Assembly: GCA_021324545.1 (NCBI GenBank)
Contig: JAJPIX010000020.1
Coordinates: 44,205-108,204, forward strand
Direction: 5' to 3'
Length of the DNA: 64,000 bases
Source of the DNA: Alphaproteobacteria bacterium
Lineage (GTDB): Bacteria > Pseudomonadota > Alphaproteobacteria > Micropepsales > Micropepsaceae
Positions 35,116 through 46,534 of this stretch are shown here, piece after piece; position 1 is the first letter of the stretch; each line of letters opens with the position of its first letter. A program made the position numbers and the translations under genes. The notes beneath the pieces were generated by a model. It made no database searches and had not been told where the DNA came from. It was given only the letters and a program-made list of their open reading frames with translations.

Positions 35116-36987
35116 ATGTATTTCCGCCGCCCCCTGTTGGGCTGGCGTGCCGTGACTCGTCATATCGTTCCCGATGAAGTGCTGTCCCGGCCCGAGCCGC
35201 TGCCGGAAGCCGAGGCGCCTGCGCAAATCCCAGGCCGGCCCTTTGCCTTCATCCGCTTTCTGATCGTCAGGCATTTCCGCTGGCGGGTCATTGCGCTGGT
35301 GGCGCTGGCGACTGCGGCAACCGCCATCAACGCCTTTGCGCCGGTCGCCCTGTCGCGCCTCATCAATGCGATCACGCAGGCCGCAAGGGCACACGCGAAT
35401 TTCACGACGGCCGTTCTTCCGTCGCTGATCGCGCTGGGCGCGATCTGGGTCGTTTCGTCGCTCGCCTTCCGCGGCTATGAGGCGATGGATATCGAAACCA
35501 GCCCGCGCATGCGCGCGCTGGCGCAGAAATATCTGTTTTCCTATCTGCTCGGCCACAGCCCGCGGTATTTCCAGGAGAACTTCGCCGGAAAGCTCGGCCA
35601 GAAGATCAAGCAGGCGGGGCAGGCCACCGTCTCGATCCTCAACATTCTCTGCTTCGAAATCGTGCGCGTCAGCGTCCTGCTCGTGGTGGGCGGCGCGCTG
35701 ATGTTCACGGCCCACGCCGTCTATGCGGCCATTCTTGCCGCCTGGACCGTTGTCTATCTGTCCATCGTGATCAGCCTCGCGCGCAAATGCGTGCGGCTGT
35801 CGAAGGCGTTTTCGGACGAAGTCTCCACCTCCACGGGCCGGCTGGTGGATGCCATCACCAATGCCGACCTCGTGCGCGCCTTCGCCAAGGCCGCCTATGA
35901 GCGGCGGTTCCTGTCGTTCTTCCTCACCGACGAGATGAATGCCTCGCGCCGCCTGCGCTGGTTTCTCATTCTCATGCGCGTGTTCATGGCGCTCGCCATG
36001 CAGGCGCTGATGCTGGGCATGGTGGCGCTGGCCGGCTACGACGCGATCCAGGGCAACATCAACGTCGGCATCTTCGCGATGATCTTCTTCCTCACCAACC
36101 AGATCACCACCAGTGTGCAGGAACTGTCGTTCCGCATGCTCGATTATTTCGAGCAGCTCGGCACGCTCACCGAAGCGCTGGAGCTTGTCAGCCAGCCGCA
36201 TGAGATCGTGGATGCGCCCGGCGCAAGGCCGCTTTCCGTGAAAGAGGGCGCCATCCGCTTCGAGCATGTGCGCTTTGCGCACCCCGATGGCCAGCCGGTG
36301 TTCGAAGACCTGTCGCTCGCCATCAGGCCCGGCGAAAAGGTGGGGCTCGTGGGGCCGTCCGGCGCCGGCAAGTCCACGCTCGTCAAGCTGCTCCGCCGCC
36401 AGTTCGAGCCGCAGGGCGGACGCATCTGGATTGACGGTCAGGACATCGCCCATGTCACCTGGGATTCGCTCAACGAAGCCATTGCCGAGGTCCCGCAAAC
36501 CCCCGGCGTGTTTCACCGCACAGTGCGCGACAACATCCGCTATGCGCGCCCGCAGGCCGAGAACGATGCGGTGATCCGCGCCGCCATCGATGCGCATGCG
36601 CATGAATTCATCGAGGCGCGGGCGGCGGGCTATGGCACCATCGTGGGCGAGCAGGGCATCAAGCTGTCGGGCGGCGAGCGCCAGCGCGTCGCCATCGCGC
36701 GTGCGCTGGTGAAGGATGCGAAAATCCTGGTGCTGGATGAAGCCACGTCATCGCTCGATTCGGAGTCCGAGCATCTGATCCAGGAAGCGCTGTGGACGCT
36801 GATGCAGGGCCGCACGGTGATCGCCATCGCGCACCGGCTGTCCACCATCGCCGGCATGGACCGCATTGTTTACCTGGAGCGCGGCCGCATCATCGAGGAC
36901 GGCCCGCACCGGGAGTTGCTGGCCAAGGGCGGCGCCTATGCCCGCCTGTGGAACCGGCAGATGGGCGGTTTCATCGACGCGGCCTGA
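35116..36987 (+). CDS. ABC exporter, fused membrane and ATPase domains
   Basis: A 623-residue half-transporter: an N-terminal six-helix exporter domain (about residues 55-345) and an ATPase domain (about 370-610) with Walker A GPSGAGKST near 413-421, Q-loop, signature LSGGERQRVAIARAL near 517 and Walker B ILVLDEATSSLDSES. It should work as a homodimer pumping a lipid or other hydrophobic compound out of the cytoplasm. The substrate cannot be deduced. The ATG at 35116 adds about 35 residues before the first helix. The cytochrome gene follows 38 bases after its stop. Confidence 0.9.
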   Translation: MYFRRPLLGWRAVTRHIVPDEVLSRPEPLPEAEAPAQIPGRPFAFIRFLIVRHFRWRVIALVALATAATAINAFAPVALSRLINAITQAARAHANFTTAVLPSLIALGAIWVVSSLAFRGYEAMDIETSPRMRALAQKYLFSYLLGHSPRYFQENFAGKLGQKIKQAGQATVSILNILCFEIVRVSVLLVVGGALMFTAHAVYAAILAAWTVVYLSIVISLARKCVRLSKAFSDEVSTSTGRLVDAITNADLVRAFAKAAYERRFLSFFLTDEMNASRRLRWFLILMRVFMALAMQALMLGMVALAGYDAIQGNINVGIFAMIFFLTNQITTSVQELSFRMLDYFEQLGTLTEALELVSQPHEIVDAPGARPLSVKEGAIRFEHVRFAHPDGQPVFEDLSLAIRPGEKVGLVGPSGAGKSTLVKLLRRQFEPQGGRIWIDGQDIAHVTWDSLNEAIAEVPQTPGVFHRTVRDNIRYARPQAENDAVIRAAIDAHAHEFIEARAAGYGTIVGEQGIKLSGGERQRVAIARALVKDAKILVLDEATSSLDSESEHLIQEALWTLMQGRTVIAIAHRLSTIAGMDRIVYLERGRIIEDGPHRELLAKGGAYARLWNRQMGGFIDAA

Positions 36988-37025
36988 ATTTGGGTGCAAA
37001 CTCGCGTCCCATCGGAGAAAGCGAA

Positions 37026-37577
37026 ATGACATCCTTTCGAAAGGGCATGCTGGCGGGCGCGGCGCTGCTCATTGTTGTCGTGCTGATTGTGGCGGTGCTG
37101 GCGGCCATGTCGGGCCTGTATGATGTGGCGGCCGACAGTCCGCACCTGGCGCTGACGCGCGCCATCATCGACTATGTGCGCGAAAGCTCCATTGAATCCC
37201 GGGCGGAAGACATCAAGGTTCCGCCGCTTGGCAATTCCAGGATGGTTGCTGCAGGCGCCGGCCATTACGACGCCATGTGCACTGCGTGCCATCTGGCGCC
37301 GGACATGGCGGACAATGAAATGCGTCCCGGCATGAACCCGAAGCCGCCGGAGCTTGCGAAGATGTCCGTGGGCGATCCGGCCGAACAGTTCTGGATCGTC
37401 AAGCACGGCATCAAGATGACGGCCATGCCCGCCTGGGGCCCGACCCACACCGACGAAGAGATCTGGGACATCGTCGCCTTCCTGCAGAAGCTTCCAAAGC
37501 TCACGCCGGCGCAATATCGCGCGCTGGTGGCCGCCTCCGGCAAGCCCGACGAAGACCGCATGAACATGGGCCACTGA
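37026..37577 (+). CDS. Membrane-anchored c-type cytochrome
   Basis: A 183-residue protein with one N-terminal transmembrane anchor (about residues 9-28) and a single periplasmic cytochrome c domain. The heme site is CTACH at C85-H89 and the likely axial methionine lies in MTAMPAWG. Cytochromes with this layout pass electrons to or from periplasmic partners. It is followed two bases later by a methionine-rich outer-membrane protein, and a cupredoxin gene lies 1.9 kb downstream. GAGAAAGCG precedes the ATG at 37026. Confidence 0.85.
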   Translation: MTSFRKGMLAGAALLIVVVLIVAVLAAMSGLYDVAADSPHLALTRAIIDYVRESSIESRAEDIKVPPLGNSRMVAAGAGHYDAMCTACHLAPDMADNEMRPGMNPKPPELAKMSVGDPAEQFWIVKHGIKMTAMPAWGPTHTDEEIWDIVAFLQKLPKLTPAQYRALVAASGKPDEDRMNMGH

Positions 37578-37579
37578 GC

Positions 37580-38896
37580 GTGCGCCGGGTTCTGATCGCA
37601 CTTGCGCTCGTCACGGGGCCTGCATTTGCGCAGAACGACATGGCGAACATGCCGGGCATGAACATGCCGGCCCAGCCTCAGCCGCAAAAACCCGCTGCGC
37701 AGCCGATGGCTGGCATGGCCATGCCGGAAATGGCAGCAATGCCCCAGACCGGAAATCTGGGTTCCTACCCGATGACGCGCGACGGCTCGGGCACGAGCTG
37801 GCAGCCCGATGCGGCCTCGCACGGCGGCATTCACGAAATGGCGGGCCAATGGATGCTGATGGGCCACATGATGCTCGATGGCATCTACGATACGCAAAGC
37901 GGCCCGCGCGGCGCCGGCAAGACCTTTCTCGCCGGCATGCTGATGGGCATGGCGCGCCGCGATCTCGCCGGCGGCGACACGCTGGTTTTTCGCGCCATGC
38001 TGAGCCCCGATCCCTTCATGGGCAAGAGCGGCTATCCGCTTCTGCTCGCCACCGGCGAAACCGCGAATGGCGCAACGCCCCTGATAGACCGCCAGCATCC
38101 GCACGATCTTTTCATGGAACTGTCGGGCAGTTACGCCCATGACCTATCCGATGCCGCCAGCGTCTTTCTCTATGCCGGCTATCCCGGCGAGCCGGCGCTC
38201 GGCCCCACCGCCTTCATGCATCGCGCCAGCGGGATGGACATTCCCGATGCGCCCATCACCCATCACTGGCTCGATTCCACCCACATCACCTTCGGCGTGA
38301 TCACCGCCGGACTCGTCGAGGGGAATTGGAAACTGGAGCTTTCGCAATTCACCGGCCGCGAGCCCGATCAGGCCCGCTTCGGTTTCGATACGCCAAAATT
38401 CGATTCCACATCGGCGCGCGTCACCTGGAATCCCGATGAGAACTGGTCGCTTCAGGCCTCCTGGGGCTGGATCAAGAGTCCCGAACAGCTTGCGCCCCTG
38501 CTCAACGAAAACCGCTTCACAGCCAGCGCCGAATATGTGCGCCCGCTCGGAGAGGATTCCTCCATCGCGGCCACGCTGGCCTGGGGCCTGAAAAAGGAAA
38601 GCGACGGCACCGGCCTCAACGGCGTGCTGTTCGAAACCGAGTACAAGCCTGCCGGTCTGTGGACCCTCTTTGCCCGCGCCGAATGGGAGCAGAACAACGA
38701 ACTCATCCCCGGTGGCGCAGTCGAGCCGGTTGCGGCCCTTTCGGTTGGCGCGATCCGCGACTTTCGCCTGGCCCCCCATCTGAAATTCGGGTTGGGCGGG
38801 CTCTATGCCTTTGATTTCGTTTCATCCGCCCTCAAGCCTGCCTATGGCCATGATCCGCACGGCGTCATGGTCTTCACCCGGCTGGTGGCCGATTAG
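37580..38896 (+). CDS. Methionine-rich predicted outer-membrane protein
   Basis: A 438-residue secreted protein: signal peptide (about 17 residues ending AFA), then a methionine/proline-rich stretch (residues 20-55) with repeated MxxM and MPxM patterns of the type that bind copper(I), then a long region of alternating strands consistent with a beta-barrel, ending LVAD. I do not know a named family. The GTG at 37580 lies two bases after the cytochrome c stop, so the two are surely co-transcribed. A role in periplasmic or outer-membrane copper handling or redox is inferred from the motifs and neighbours. Confidence 0.7.
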   Translation: MRRVLIALALVTGPAFAQNDMANMPGMNMPAQPQPQKPAAQPMAGMAMPEMAAMPQTGNLGSYPMTRDGSGTSWQPDAASHGGIHEMAGQWMLMGHMMLDGIYDTQSGPRGAGKTFLAGMLMGMARRDLAGGDTLVFRAMLSPDPFMGKSGYPLLLATGETANGATPLIDRQHPHDLFMELSGSYAHDLSDAASVFLYAGYPGEPALGPTAFMHRASGMDIPDAPITHHWLDSTHITFGVITAGLVEGNWKLELSQFTGREPDQARFGFDTPKFDSTSARVTWNPDENWSLQASWGWIKSPEQLAPLLNENRFTASAEYVRPLGEDSSIAATLAWGLKKESDGTGLNGVLFETEYKPAGLWTLFARAEWEQNNELIPGGAVEPVAALSVGAIRDFRLAPHLKFGLGGLYAFDFVSSALKPAYGHDPHGVMVFTRLVAD

Positions 38897-39020
38897 GCGT
38901 CCTGCATCTGTTTCATTTCATCCCCAGAAATCGCGCTTTTTTGACGCTGCCGCTGTGCGCACATGCCGGAAATGCCCTAAAATCGGGCCATTCTTTGATT
39001 CGCCATAAGGAGCAAATGAA

Positions 39021-39347
39021 ATGGCAATGGCTGGCAATGCAGCGCCCAAGGCTGCACCGAAAGCAAAGGTCGATACGGTGTCCACGCGTCAGCTGGGCGT
39101 CCAGCTGGCCGAAAAGCACGACATGTCCAACAAGCAGGCGCATGCCATCCTGGAGGATACGATCGGGCTCATCACCAAGCATCTGAAGAAGGGCGCGCGC
39201 GTGCGCCTGAATGGCTTGGGCGTTCTGGTCGTGCGCAAGCGCGCCGCCCGCATGGGCCGCAACCCGGCGACAGGCGAAGCGATCAAGATCAAGGCAAGCA
39301 AAAAGGTCGCTTTCCGCGCCGCCAAGGAACTGAAGGAAGCGATCTGA
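39021..39347 (+). CDS. HU family DNA-binding protein
   Basis: A 108-residue HU/IHF-fold nucleoid protein. The core begins near residue 17 (VDTVSTRQLGVQLAE), with the beta-arm segment containing RKRAARMGRNPATGEAIKIKAS and a final helix. The N-terminal 16 residues (AGNAAPKAAPKAK) are an unusual basic, alanine/proline extension not found in E. coli HU. AAGGAG lies ten bases before the ATG at 39021. It is a single gene followed by a hairpin terminator. Confidence 0.9.
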   Translation: MAMAGNAAPKAAPKAKVDTVSTRQLGVQLAEKHDMSNKQAHAILEDTIGLITKHLKKGARVRLNGLGVLVVRKRAARMGRNPATGEAIKIKASKKVAFRAAKELKEAI

Positions 39348-39372
39348 AGCATCCCGCGGTTTTGAGTCGGAA

Positions 39373-39403
39373 AAGGCCGGGTCGCGCCAAGCGGTCCGGC
39401 CTT
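39373..39403 (+). terminator. Putative terminator hairpin after the HU gene
   Basis: AAGGCCGG (39373-39380) pairs perfectly with CCGGCCTT (39396-39403) around a 15-base loop, 26 bases after the HU stop. The following bases are not a T-tract, so efficiency is uncertain. Confidence 0.5.
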
Positions 39404-39477
39404 CGTCCGTCATGGGACGGTCGCCGGTTCCGTGATAGCGTTGTTTGGCGAGGGGCCTCGCCACGACGGAGTGCATC

Positions 39478-39864
39478 ATGAAATCGTTTTCAGCCGGAAT
39501 TGTTGTGTTGCTTTTGGCCGCTGCCGCCGCGCAGGCGCAGCCGGCCCCGCAGACGATCAATGTCTCGCTCACCAGCTATGCCTTCAGTCCCTCGACCATC
39601 ACCCTGAAAGCCGGCAACACCTACCGGCTGCATCTCAGCGACGACGCCAGCAAGGGCCACAATTTCAGCGCGCCCGAATTTTTCGCCGCGTCCACGGTCG
39701 CGCCCGAAGATCAGGCCAGGATCAAGGATGGCGCCGTTGAGCTCGACGGCGGCGAAGCCGCCGACATCACGGTCACCCCGCAGAAGCCCGGCACCTATCC
39801 GCTCAGGTGCACGCACTTCATGCACAGCATGATGGGCATGACCGGCCAGATCATCGTGCAATAA
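39478..39864 (+). CDS. Secreted cupredoxin (blue-copper-like) protein
   Basis: A 128-residue periplasmic protein: signal peptide of about 20 residues (ending AQA), then a small cupredoxin fold. Copper ligands are visible: H61 in KGHNF, C111, H116 and M121 in a CxxxxHxxxxM loop, the standard type 1 arrangement. It could be an electron carrier or copper chaperone. The nearby cytochrome c and methionine-rich outer-membrane genes fit a copper/redox role. The ATG at 39478 starts the signal peptide; an amino-acid permease gene follows 25 bases downstream. Confidence 0.88.
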   Translation: MKSFSAGIVVLLLAAAAAQAQPAPQTINVSLTSYAFSPSTITLKAGNTYRLHLSDDASKGHNFSAPEFFAASTVAPEDQARIKDGAVELDGGEAADITVTPQKPGTYPLRCTHFMHSMMGMTGQIIVQ

Positions 39865-39889
39865 CGCGCCAAAGGATTCAGGAGGCATT

Positions 39890-42700
<2,811 letters not shown>

Positions 42701-42772
42701 CCGGTTCTTCCGCCGCCGCAGGGCGGGTATGATGGGCGCGAACCGGCGCGAGGGCCGGTGCGTTATAGGCAC

Positions 42773-43927
42773 ATGCGGATCGGTGTCCTCACAGGCGGCG
42801 GCGACGTTCCGGGTCTCAATCCCTGCATCAAGGCGATCACGCGCGCGGCCCTTTCGCGGGGCTGGGAGGTTTTGGGATTCCTGCGCGGCTGGGCGGGGCC
42901 TTTGCGTTGCGACCCCGGCGATCCGCAGTCGGTTGAGTCCAACGTCATCTCGCTGGATGCCGAGCGCGTGCGCACGATCGACAGGCGCGGTGGCACCATC
43001 CTGCACACCTCGCGCACCAATCCCGGACGCATGAAGGAAAGCGAACTGCCCGGCTTCCTGAAGGGACGATTCAGGGCCGGCGCCAACGGCCTCGCCGACT
43101 GCACCGCGCATATCCTGAACGTGCTGGAAGCGCTTCGCATCGATGCCATGTTCGCCATCGGCGGCGATGACACGCTGTCCTATGCCGCGCGCCTTCATGG
43201 CGCGGGCGTGAAGATGATGGCGTTGCCCAAGACGATGGACAACGATGTTTTCGGCACCGATTACTGCATCGGCTTTTCCACGGCCGTCTCGCGCTCGCTC
43301 GACATGATGGAATCGCTGCGCTCCCCCGCCGGCAGCCATGAACGCATCGCCGTCATCGAACTGTTCGGCCGCAACTCCGGCGAAACCGCGCTCATCTCCG
43401 GCTATCTCGCCGATGCCGATCGCACGCTGATCGCCGAGGTGCCGATCGATATCGCCCGCCTGGCGCGGCTCGTGGAACGGGACTGGTCGTCCAATCCCTC
43501 GCATTATGCGGTGATCGCCGTCTCCGAAGGCGCACAGCTCCAATCCGGACAGGTGGTCGAATCCGGGCCGGAAGATGCCTACGGCCACCGAAAGCTTGGC
43601 GGCATCGGCGAGATCGTGGGCGACCGGCTGGAAAAACTCACCGGCATCGGAATCCTCAACCAGAAGCTCAGCTATCTGATGCGCGCCGGGCCTCCCGATG
43701 CGCTCGATCGCATGGTCGCCGCCAACTACGGCGCGATGGCCGTCCAGCTTCTGGACGAAGGCCGCAGCGGCCTGATGATGGCGATCCAGGATGGAAAATA
43801 TACGGCCGTTCCCGTGGACACCTGCATCAAGGGCAAGCGGCGGGTGGATGTGGCCGCGCTTTACGATGTGCAATCCTACCGCGCGCGCATCGATCACATG
43901 GCAGGCAAGCCGGTCTTTCTCTATTGA
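42773..43927 (+). CDS. pfp: 6-phosphofructokinase, probably pyrophosphate-dependent
   Basis: A 384-residue phosphofructokinase. The glycine-rich opening is GVLTGGGDVPGLN. Two positions that decide the phosphate donor read as in pyrophosphate enzymes: D133 in GGDDT (glycine in ATP-using enzymes) and K153 in PKTMDND (glycine in ATP-using enzymes). The fructose-6-phosphate site residues MESLRSPAGSHERIAVIELFGR region is intact in pieces (ERIAVIE, FGRNSGE). It would reversibly phosphorylate fructose-6-phosphate using PPi. The ATG at 42773 gives the normal N terminus. A strong hairpin terminator follows the stop. Confidence 0.88.
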   Translation: MRIGVLTGGGDVPGLNPCIKAITRAALSRGWEVLGFLRGWAGPLRCDPGDPQSVESNVISLDAERVRTIDRRGGTILHTSRTNPGRMKESELPGFLKGRFRAGANGLADCTAHILNVLEALRIDAMFAIGGDDTLSYAARLHGAGVKMMALPKTMDNDVFGTDYCIGFSTAVSRSLDMMESLRSPAGSHERIAVIELFGRNSGETALISGYLADADRTLIAEVPIDIARLARLVERDWSSNPSHYAVIAVSEGAQLQSGQVVESGPEDAYGHRKLGGIGEIVGDRLEKLTGIGILNQKLSYLMRAGPPDALDRMVAANYGAMAVQLLDEGRSGLMMAIQDGKYTAVPVDTCIKGKRRVDVAALYDVQSYRARIDHMAGKPVFLY

Positions 43928-43935
43928 AAGCAAAA

Positions 43936-43984
43936 CCCCCGCGAGGTGGAGGGGCGTTAACCCCGCGGGGGCTTCGTTTTTGCG
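43936..43984 (+). terminator. Rho-independent terminator after phosphofructokinase
   Basis: CCCCCGCG (43936-43943) pairs with CGCGGGGG (43964-43971); the sequence then runs CTTCGTTTTTG, giving a short T-tract. It starts nine bases after the stop codon and is the best terminator in the window. Confidence 0.75.
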
Positions 43985-44179
43985 GCTCTTCGGCTCACCA
44001 CCTCGTCCGCAGGATGAAAGTGGCGGGCAATCGGTTCAAACGATGGGCGATCTTGCGGCGGAAATGGAATTTATTGTCGCCCTTTGTCGCGCTTGCCATG
44101 CAATGCAGGCCTTTTCAATCTGTCTCTGGACACAAGACTGAACGGCTGTTCATCTGTGCCGGTGTTCGAGGCACTTCCC

Positions 44180-44716
44180 ATGATTCCACGTCTGGAAACC
44201 GGGCGGCTGATCCTGCGCGGCTACAAGCCGGAAGATTTCGAGCCCTTTGCCGCCTTCATGGCCGATGAAGATGTGATGCGCTATCTCTCCGGCGCACCCA
44301 TGGCGCGCAACGATGCGTGGCGAAATCTCGCCAGCCTCATCGGCCACTGGGCCTTGCGCGGCTATGGCATGTGGGCGGTCGAGCGCAAATCCGACGGCGC
44401 ATTCATCGGCCGCATCGGCCTCAACAATCCCGAAGGCTGGCCCGGGCTCGAAGTCGGCTGGACTCTCGGCAAGCCGTACTGGGGGCAAGGCTATGCCACC
44501 GAAGCGGCGCGGGCCGCCTTGCACTACGCCTTCATGACGCAGCCGGATGAGAGGATCATCTCCGTCATTCATCCCGAAAACAGGGCCTCGCAGGCCGTCG
44601 CCGCGCGGCTGGGCGAAACCAAAGGCCCGTTCCATGAGCTCGTCATCGGCGGCAAGGCTTATCCCACCGAAATCTGGAGCATCAGCCGCGCCGAATGGGC
44701 GAAGCTCAACCCATAG
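44180..44716 (+). CDS. GNAT family N-acetyltransferase
   Basis: A 178-residue acetyltransferase of the RimJ/RimL-like GNAT group: RLETGRLILRGYKPEDFEPF at the start, the acetyl-CoA region GWTLGKPYWGQGYATEAARAAL (split here as GWTLGKPYWGQGY and ATEAARAAL), and HPENRASQAVAARLG. The substrate may be a protein N terminus or a small amine. The ATG at 44180 is the family start. The last 22 bases overlap the MFS transporter gene. Confidence 0.88.
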   Translation: MIPRLETGRLILRGYKPEDFEPFAAFMADEDVMRYLSGAPMARNDAWRNLASLIGHWALRGYGMWAVERKSDGAFIGRIGLNNPEGWPGLEVGWTLGKPYWGQGYATEAARAALHYAFMTQPDERIISVIHPENRASQAVAARLGETKGPFHELVIGGKAYPTEIWSISRAEWAKLNP

Positions 44717-45951
44717 CCGCGCCGGAAGCGATCTATCGCCCGCGCGATTTCCGCTTCTTCATCGCCGGCCGGTTTCTGTCCACCGTGGGCATGCAGGTGC
44801 AATCGGTGGCCATCGGCTGGCAGATCTATGCCATCACCCATTCCACGCTGGCGCTGGGATTTGTGGGGCTCTTTCAGTTCGTGCCCATGTTCCTTTGCAC
44901 GCTGCCGGCCGGCGAAATTTCCGACCGCTTCGATCAGCGCAAGGTGTTCGGCGCAAGCCTGGCCGTGCAGGGATTTTGCTCGGGCCTGTTTCTTCTGCTC
45001 ACGCTTCTGCAGGTCACGGCGGTGGGCCCGTTCTATGCGGTGCTTCTGCTATTCGGCGCGGCGCGCGGCTTTTCCGGCCCATCGGGGTCGTCGCTGATCG
45101 CCTTTCTCGTGCCAGCGCGCAAACTGCCGCAGTCCCTGGCGGCAAGTTCATCCGCCTTCACGACCGGTGTGATTGCGGGGCCAGCGCTCGGGGGCTTTCT
45201 TTATGCCGCGGGGCCGGATTTCACTTATGCGGTCTGTGCGGCCGTATATCTCGCTGCGGCCGTGATCATGGCAACGCTCGGCGGCCGCCGGCGCGATGGC
45301 GAAGCCCCCGGCGAGGCAAGCCGTCTTGCGCGCGTGATCGAAGGCATCCGTTTCGTGCGCGCGCGCCCGGTCGTGCTGGGCGCCATTTCGCTTGATCTCT
45401 TTGCGGTGCTGCTGGGCGGAGCGGTTGCGCTCCTGCCCGCCTATGCCCGCGACATCCTTCACGTCGGGCCGGTTGGCCTCGGTTTCCTCCGCAGCGCGCC
45501 CGCGGTCGGATCGGCCGTCGTGGCGCTCACATTTGCGCGCTGGCCGCTTGGCCGCCATGCCGGCGCGGCCATGTTTGCCTGTGTGGCCATTTTCGGCGCG
45601 GCGACCATCGTGTTCGGGGTTTCGGAAAACTTCTATCTGTCGCTGGCCGTGCTGCTCATCCTGGGCGCGGCCGATATGGTGAGCGTGTTTATCCGTTCCG
45701 CGCTCATCCAGATCGCCACGCCCGATGTCATGCGCGGCCGCGTGAGCGCGGTGAACATGCTCTTCATCGGCGCCTCCAACGAGCTTGGCGAATTTGAATC
45801 CGGCATCACCGCTGCCTGGTTCGGGCTTGTGCCCGCGGTCGTCATCGGCGGCATCGGCACGCTTCTTGTGGTCGCACTCTGGATGCGGCTTTTCCCGGCG
45901 CTGCGGCGCGTGGACCGCTTGAGCAGCGTGGCGCCGCCCGCTCAGCGTTGA
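44695..45951 (+). CDS. MFS transporter (EntS-like)
   Basis: A 418-residue major-facilitator protein with about twelve helices and the motif-A-like GEISDRFDQRKVFG loop after helix 2. The closest recognised group is the EntS-type/MFS_3 exporters, which pump out siderophores or drugs; the true substrate is unknown. The ATG at 44695 lies inside the end of the GNAT gene, suggesting coupled translation. Its stop overlaps the convergent PEBP gene by ten bases. Confidence 0.87.
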   Translation: MGEAQPIAAPEAIYRPRDFRFFIAGRFLSTVGMQVQSVAIGWQIYAITHSTLALGFVGLFQFVPMFLCTLPAGEISDRFDQRKVFGASLAVQGFCSGLFLLLTLLQVTAVGPFYAVLLLFGAARGFSGPSGSSLIAFLVPARKLPQSLAASSSAFTTGVIAGPALGGFLYAAGPDFTYAVCAAVYLAAAVIMATLGGRRRDGEAPGEASRLARVIEGIRFVRARPVVLGAISLDLFAVLLGGAVALLPAYARDILHVGPVGLGFLRSAPAVGSAVVALTFARWPLGRHAGAAMFACVAIFGAATIVFGVSENFYLSLAVLLILGAADMVSVFIRSALIQIATPDVMRGRVSAVNMLFIGASNELGEFESGITAAWFGLVPAVVIGGIGTLLVVALWMRLFPALRRVDRLSSVAPPAQR

Positions 45952-46451
45952 TAGGTTCCCGTCAGCGTGGCCTTGTCGAGCGCCGCCTTGTCGATGGCCG
46001 CGCCGTTCTGGGCCGGACTTGCGCCGGGGGAAAACGAAACGCCTTGCGGCATTGCATAGATCGTGAACCGGTAATGATGGGTGCCCGAGCCCTTGGGCGG
46101 GCAGGGGCCGTCATAGCGGGCCGCGCCGAAATCATTCCTGAGCGAAATTGCGCCGGGCGGCCGTGCGCCCTTGGCAAGCGATGTGGCGCGCACGGGAATG
46201 TTCGTCACCAGCCAGTGCCACCATCCGTGCGGCCCGCCGTCGGGATCATAAAGCGTCAGCGCGAAGGATTGCGTGCCGGCCGGCGCGCCGCTCCAGGACA
46301 GGGCGGGCGAAACATTGCCGCCGCCGCATTCGCCGTACACCTGCTCAAGCTGCAGGGGCGCGCCATCCTGCACGTCGGGACTTGAAAGCGTCATGGCGCC
46401 GGCCGCCGCCGGAAACGCCGCCGCCGCCAGCATGGCCATCAATGCCTTCAT
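45942..46451 (-). CDS. Secreted YbhB/YbcL family (PEBP-like) protein
   Basis: A 169-residue protein of the phosphatidylethanolamine-binding/Raf-kinase-inhibitor fold. It has a signal peptide (about residues 1-19, ending AGA), then the family blocks NVSPALSWSGAPAGTQSFAL, DPDGGPHGWWHWLVTNIP and YDGPCPPKGSGTHHYRFTIY. The conserved acidic/histidine ligand pocket (DPD, HHY) is present. The role in bacteria is unclear. The ATG at 46451 starts the signal peptide. Confidence 0.9.
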   Translation of the reverse strand: MKALMAMLAAAAFPAAAGAMTLSSPDVQDGAPLQLEQVYGECGGGNVSPALSWSGAPAGTQSFALTLYDPDGGPHGWWHWLVTNIPVRATSLAKGARPPGAISLRNDFGAARYDGPCPPKGSGTHHYRFTIYAMPQGVSFSPGASPAQNGAAIDKAALDKATLTGTYQR

Positions 46452-46534
46452 TCCCGTGCTCCCTTTTCAAGGGGTGCAAGTCTTGCTGCTGGCGGCAATC
46501 CACGCAAGGATAGGGCGCAAGAGGGGCGGAATTC

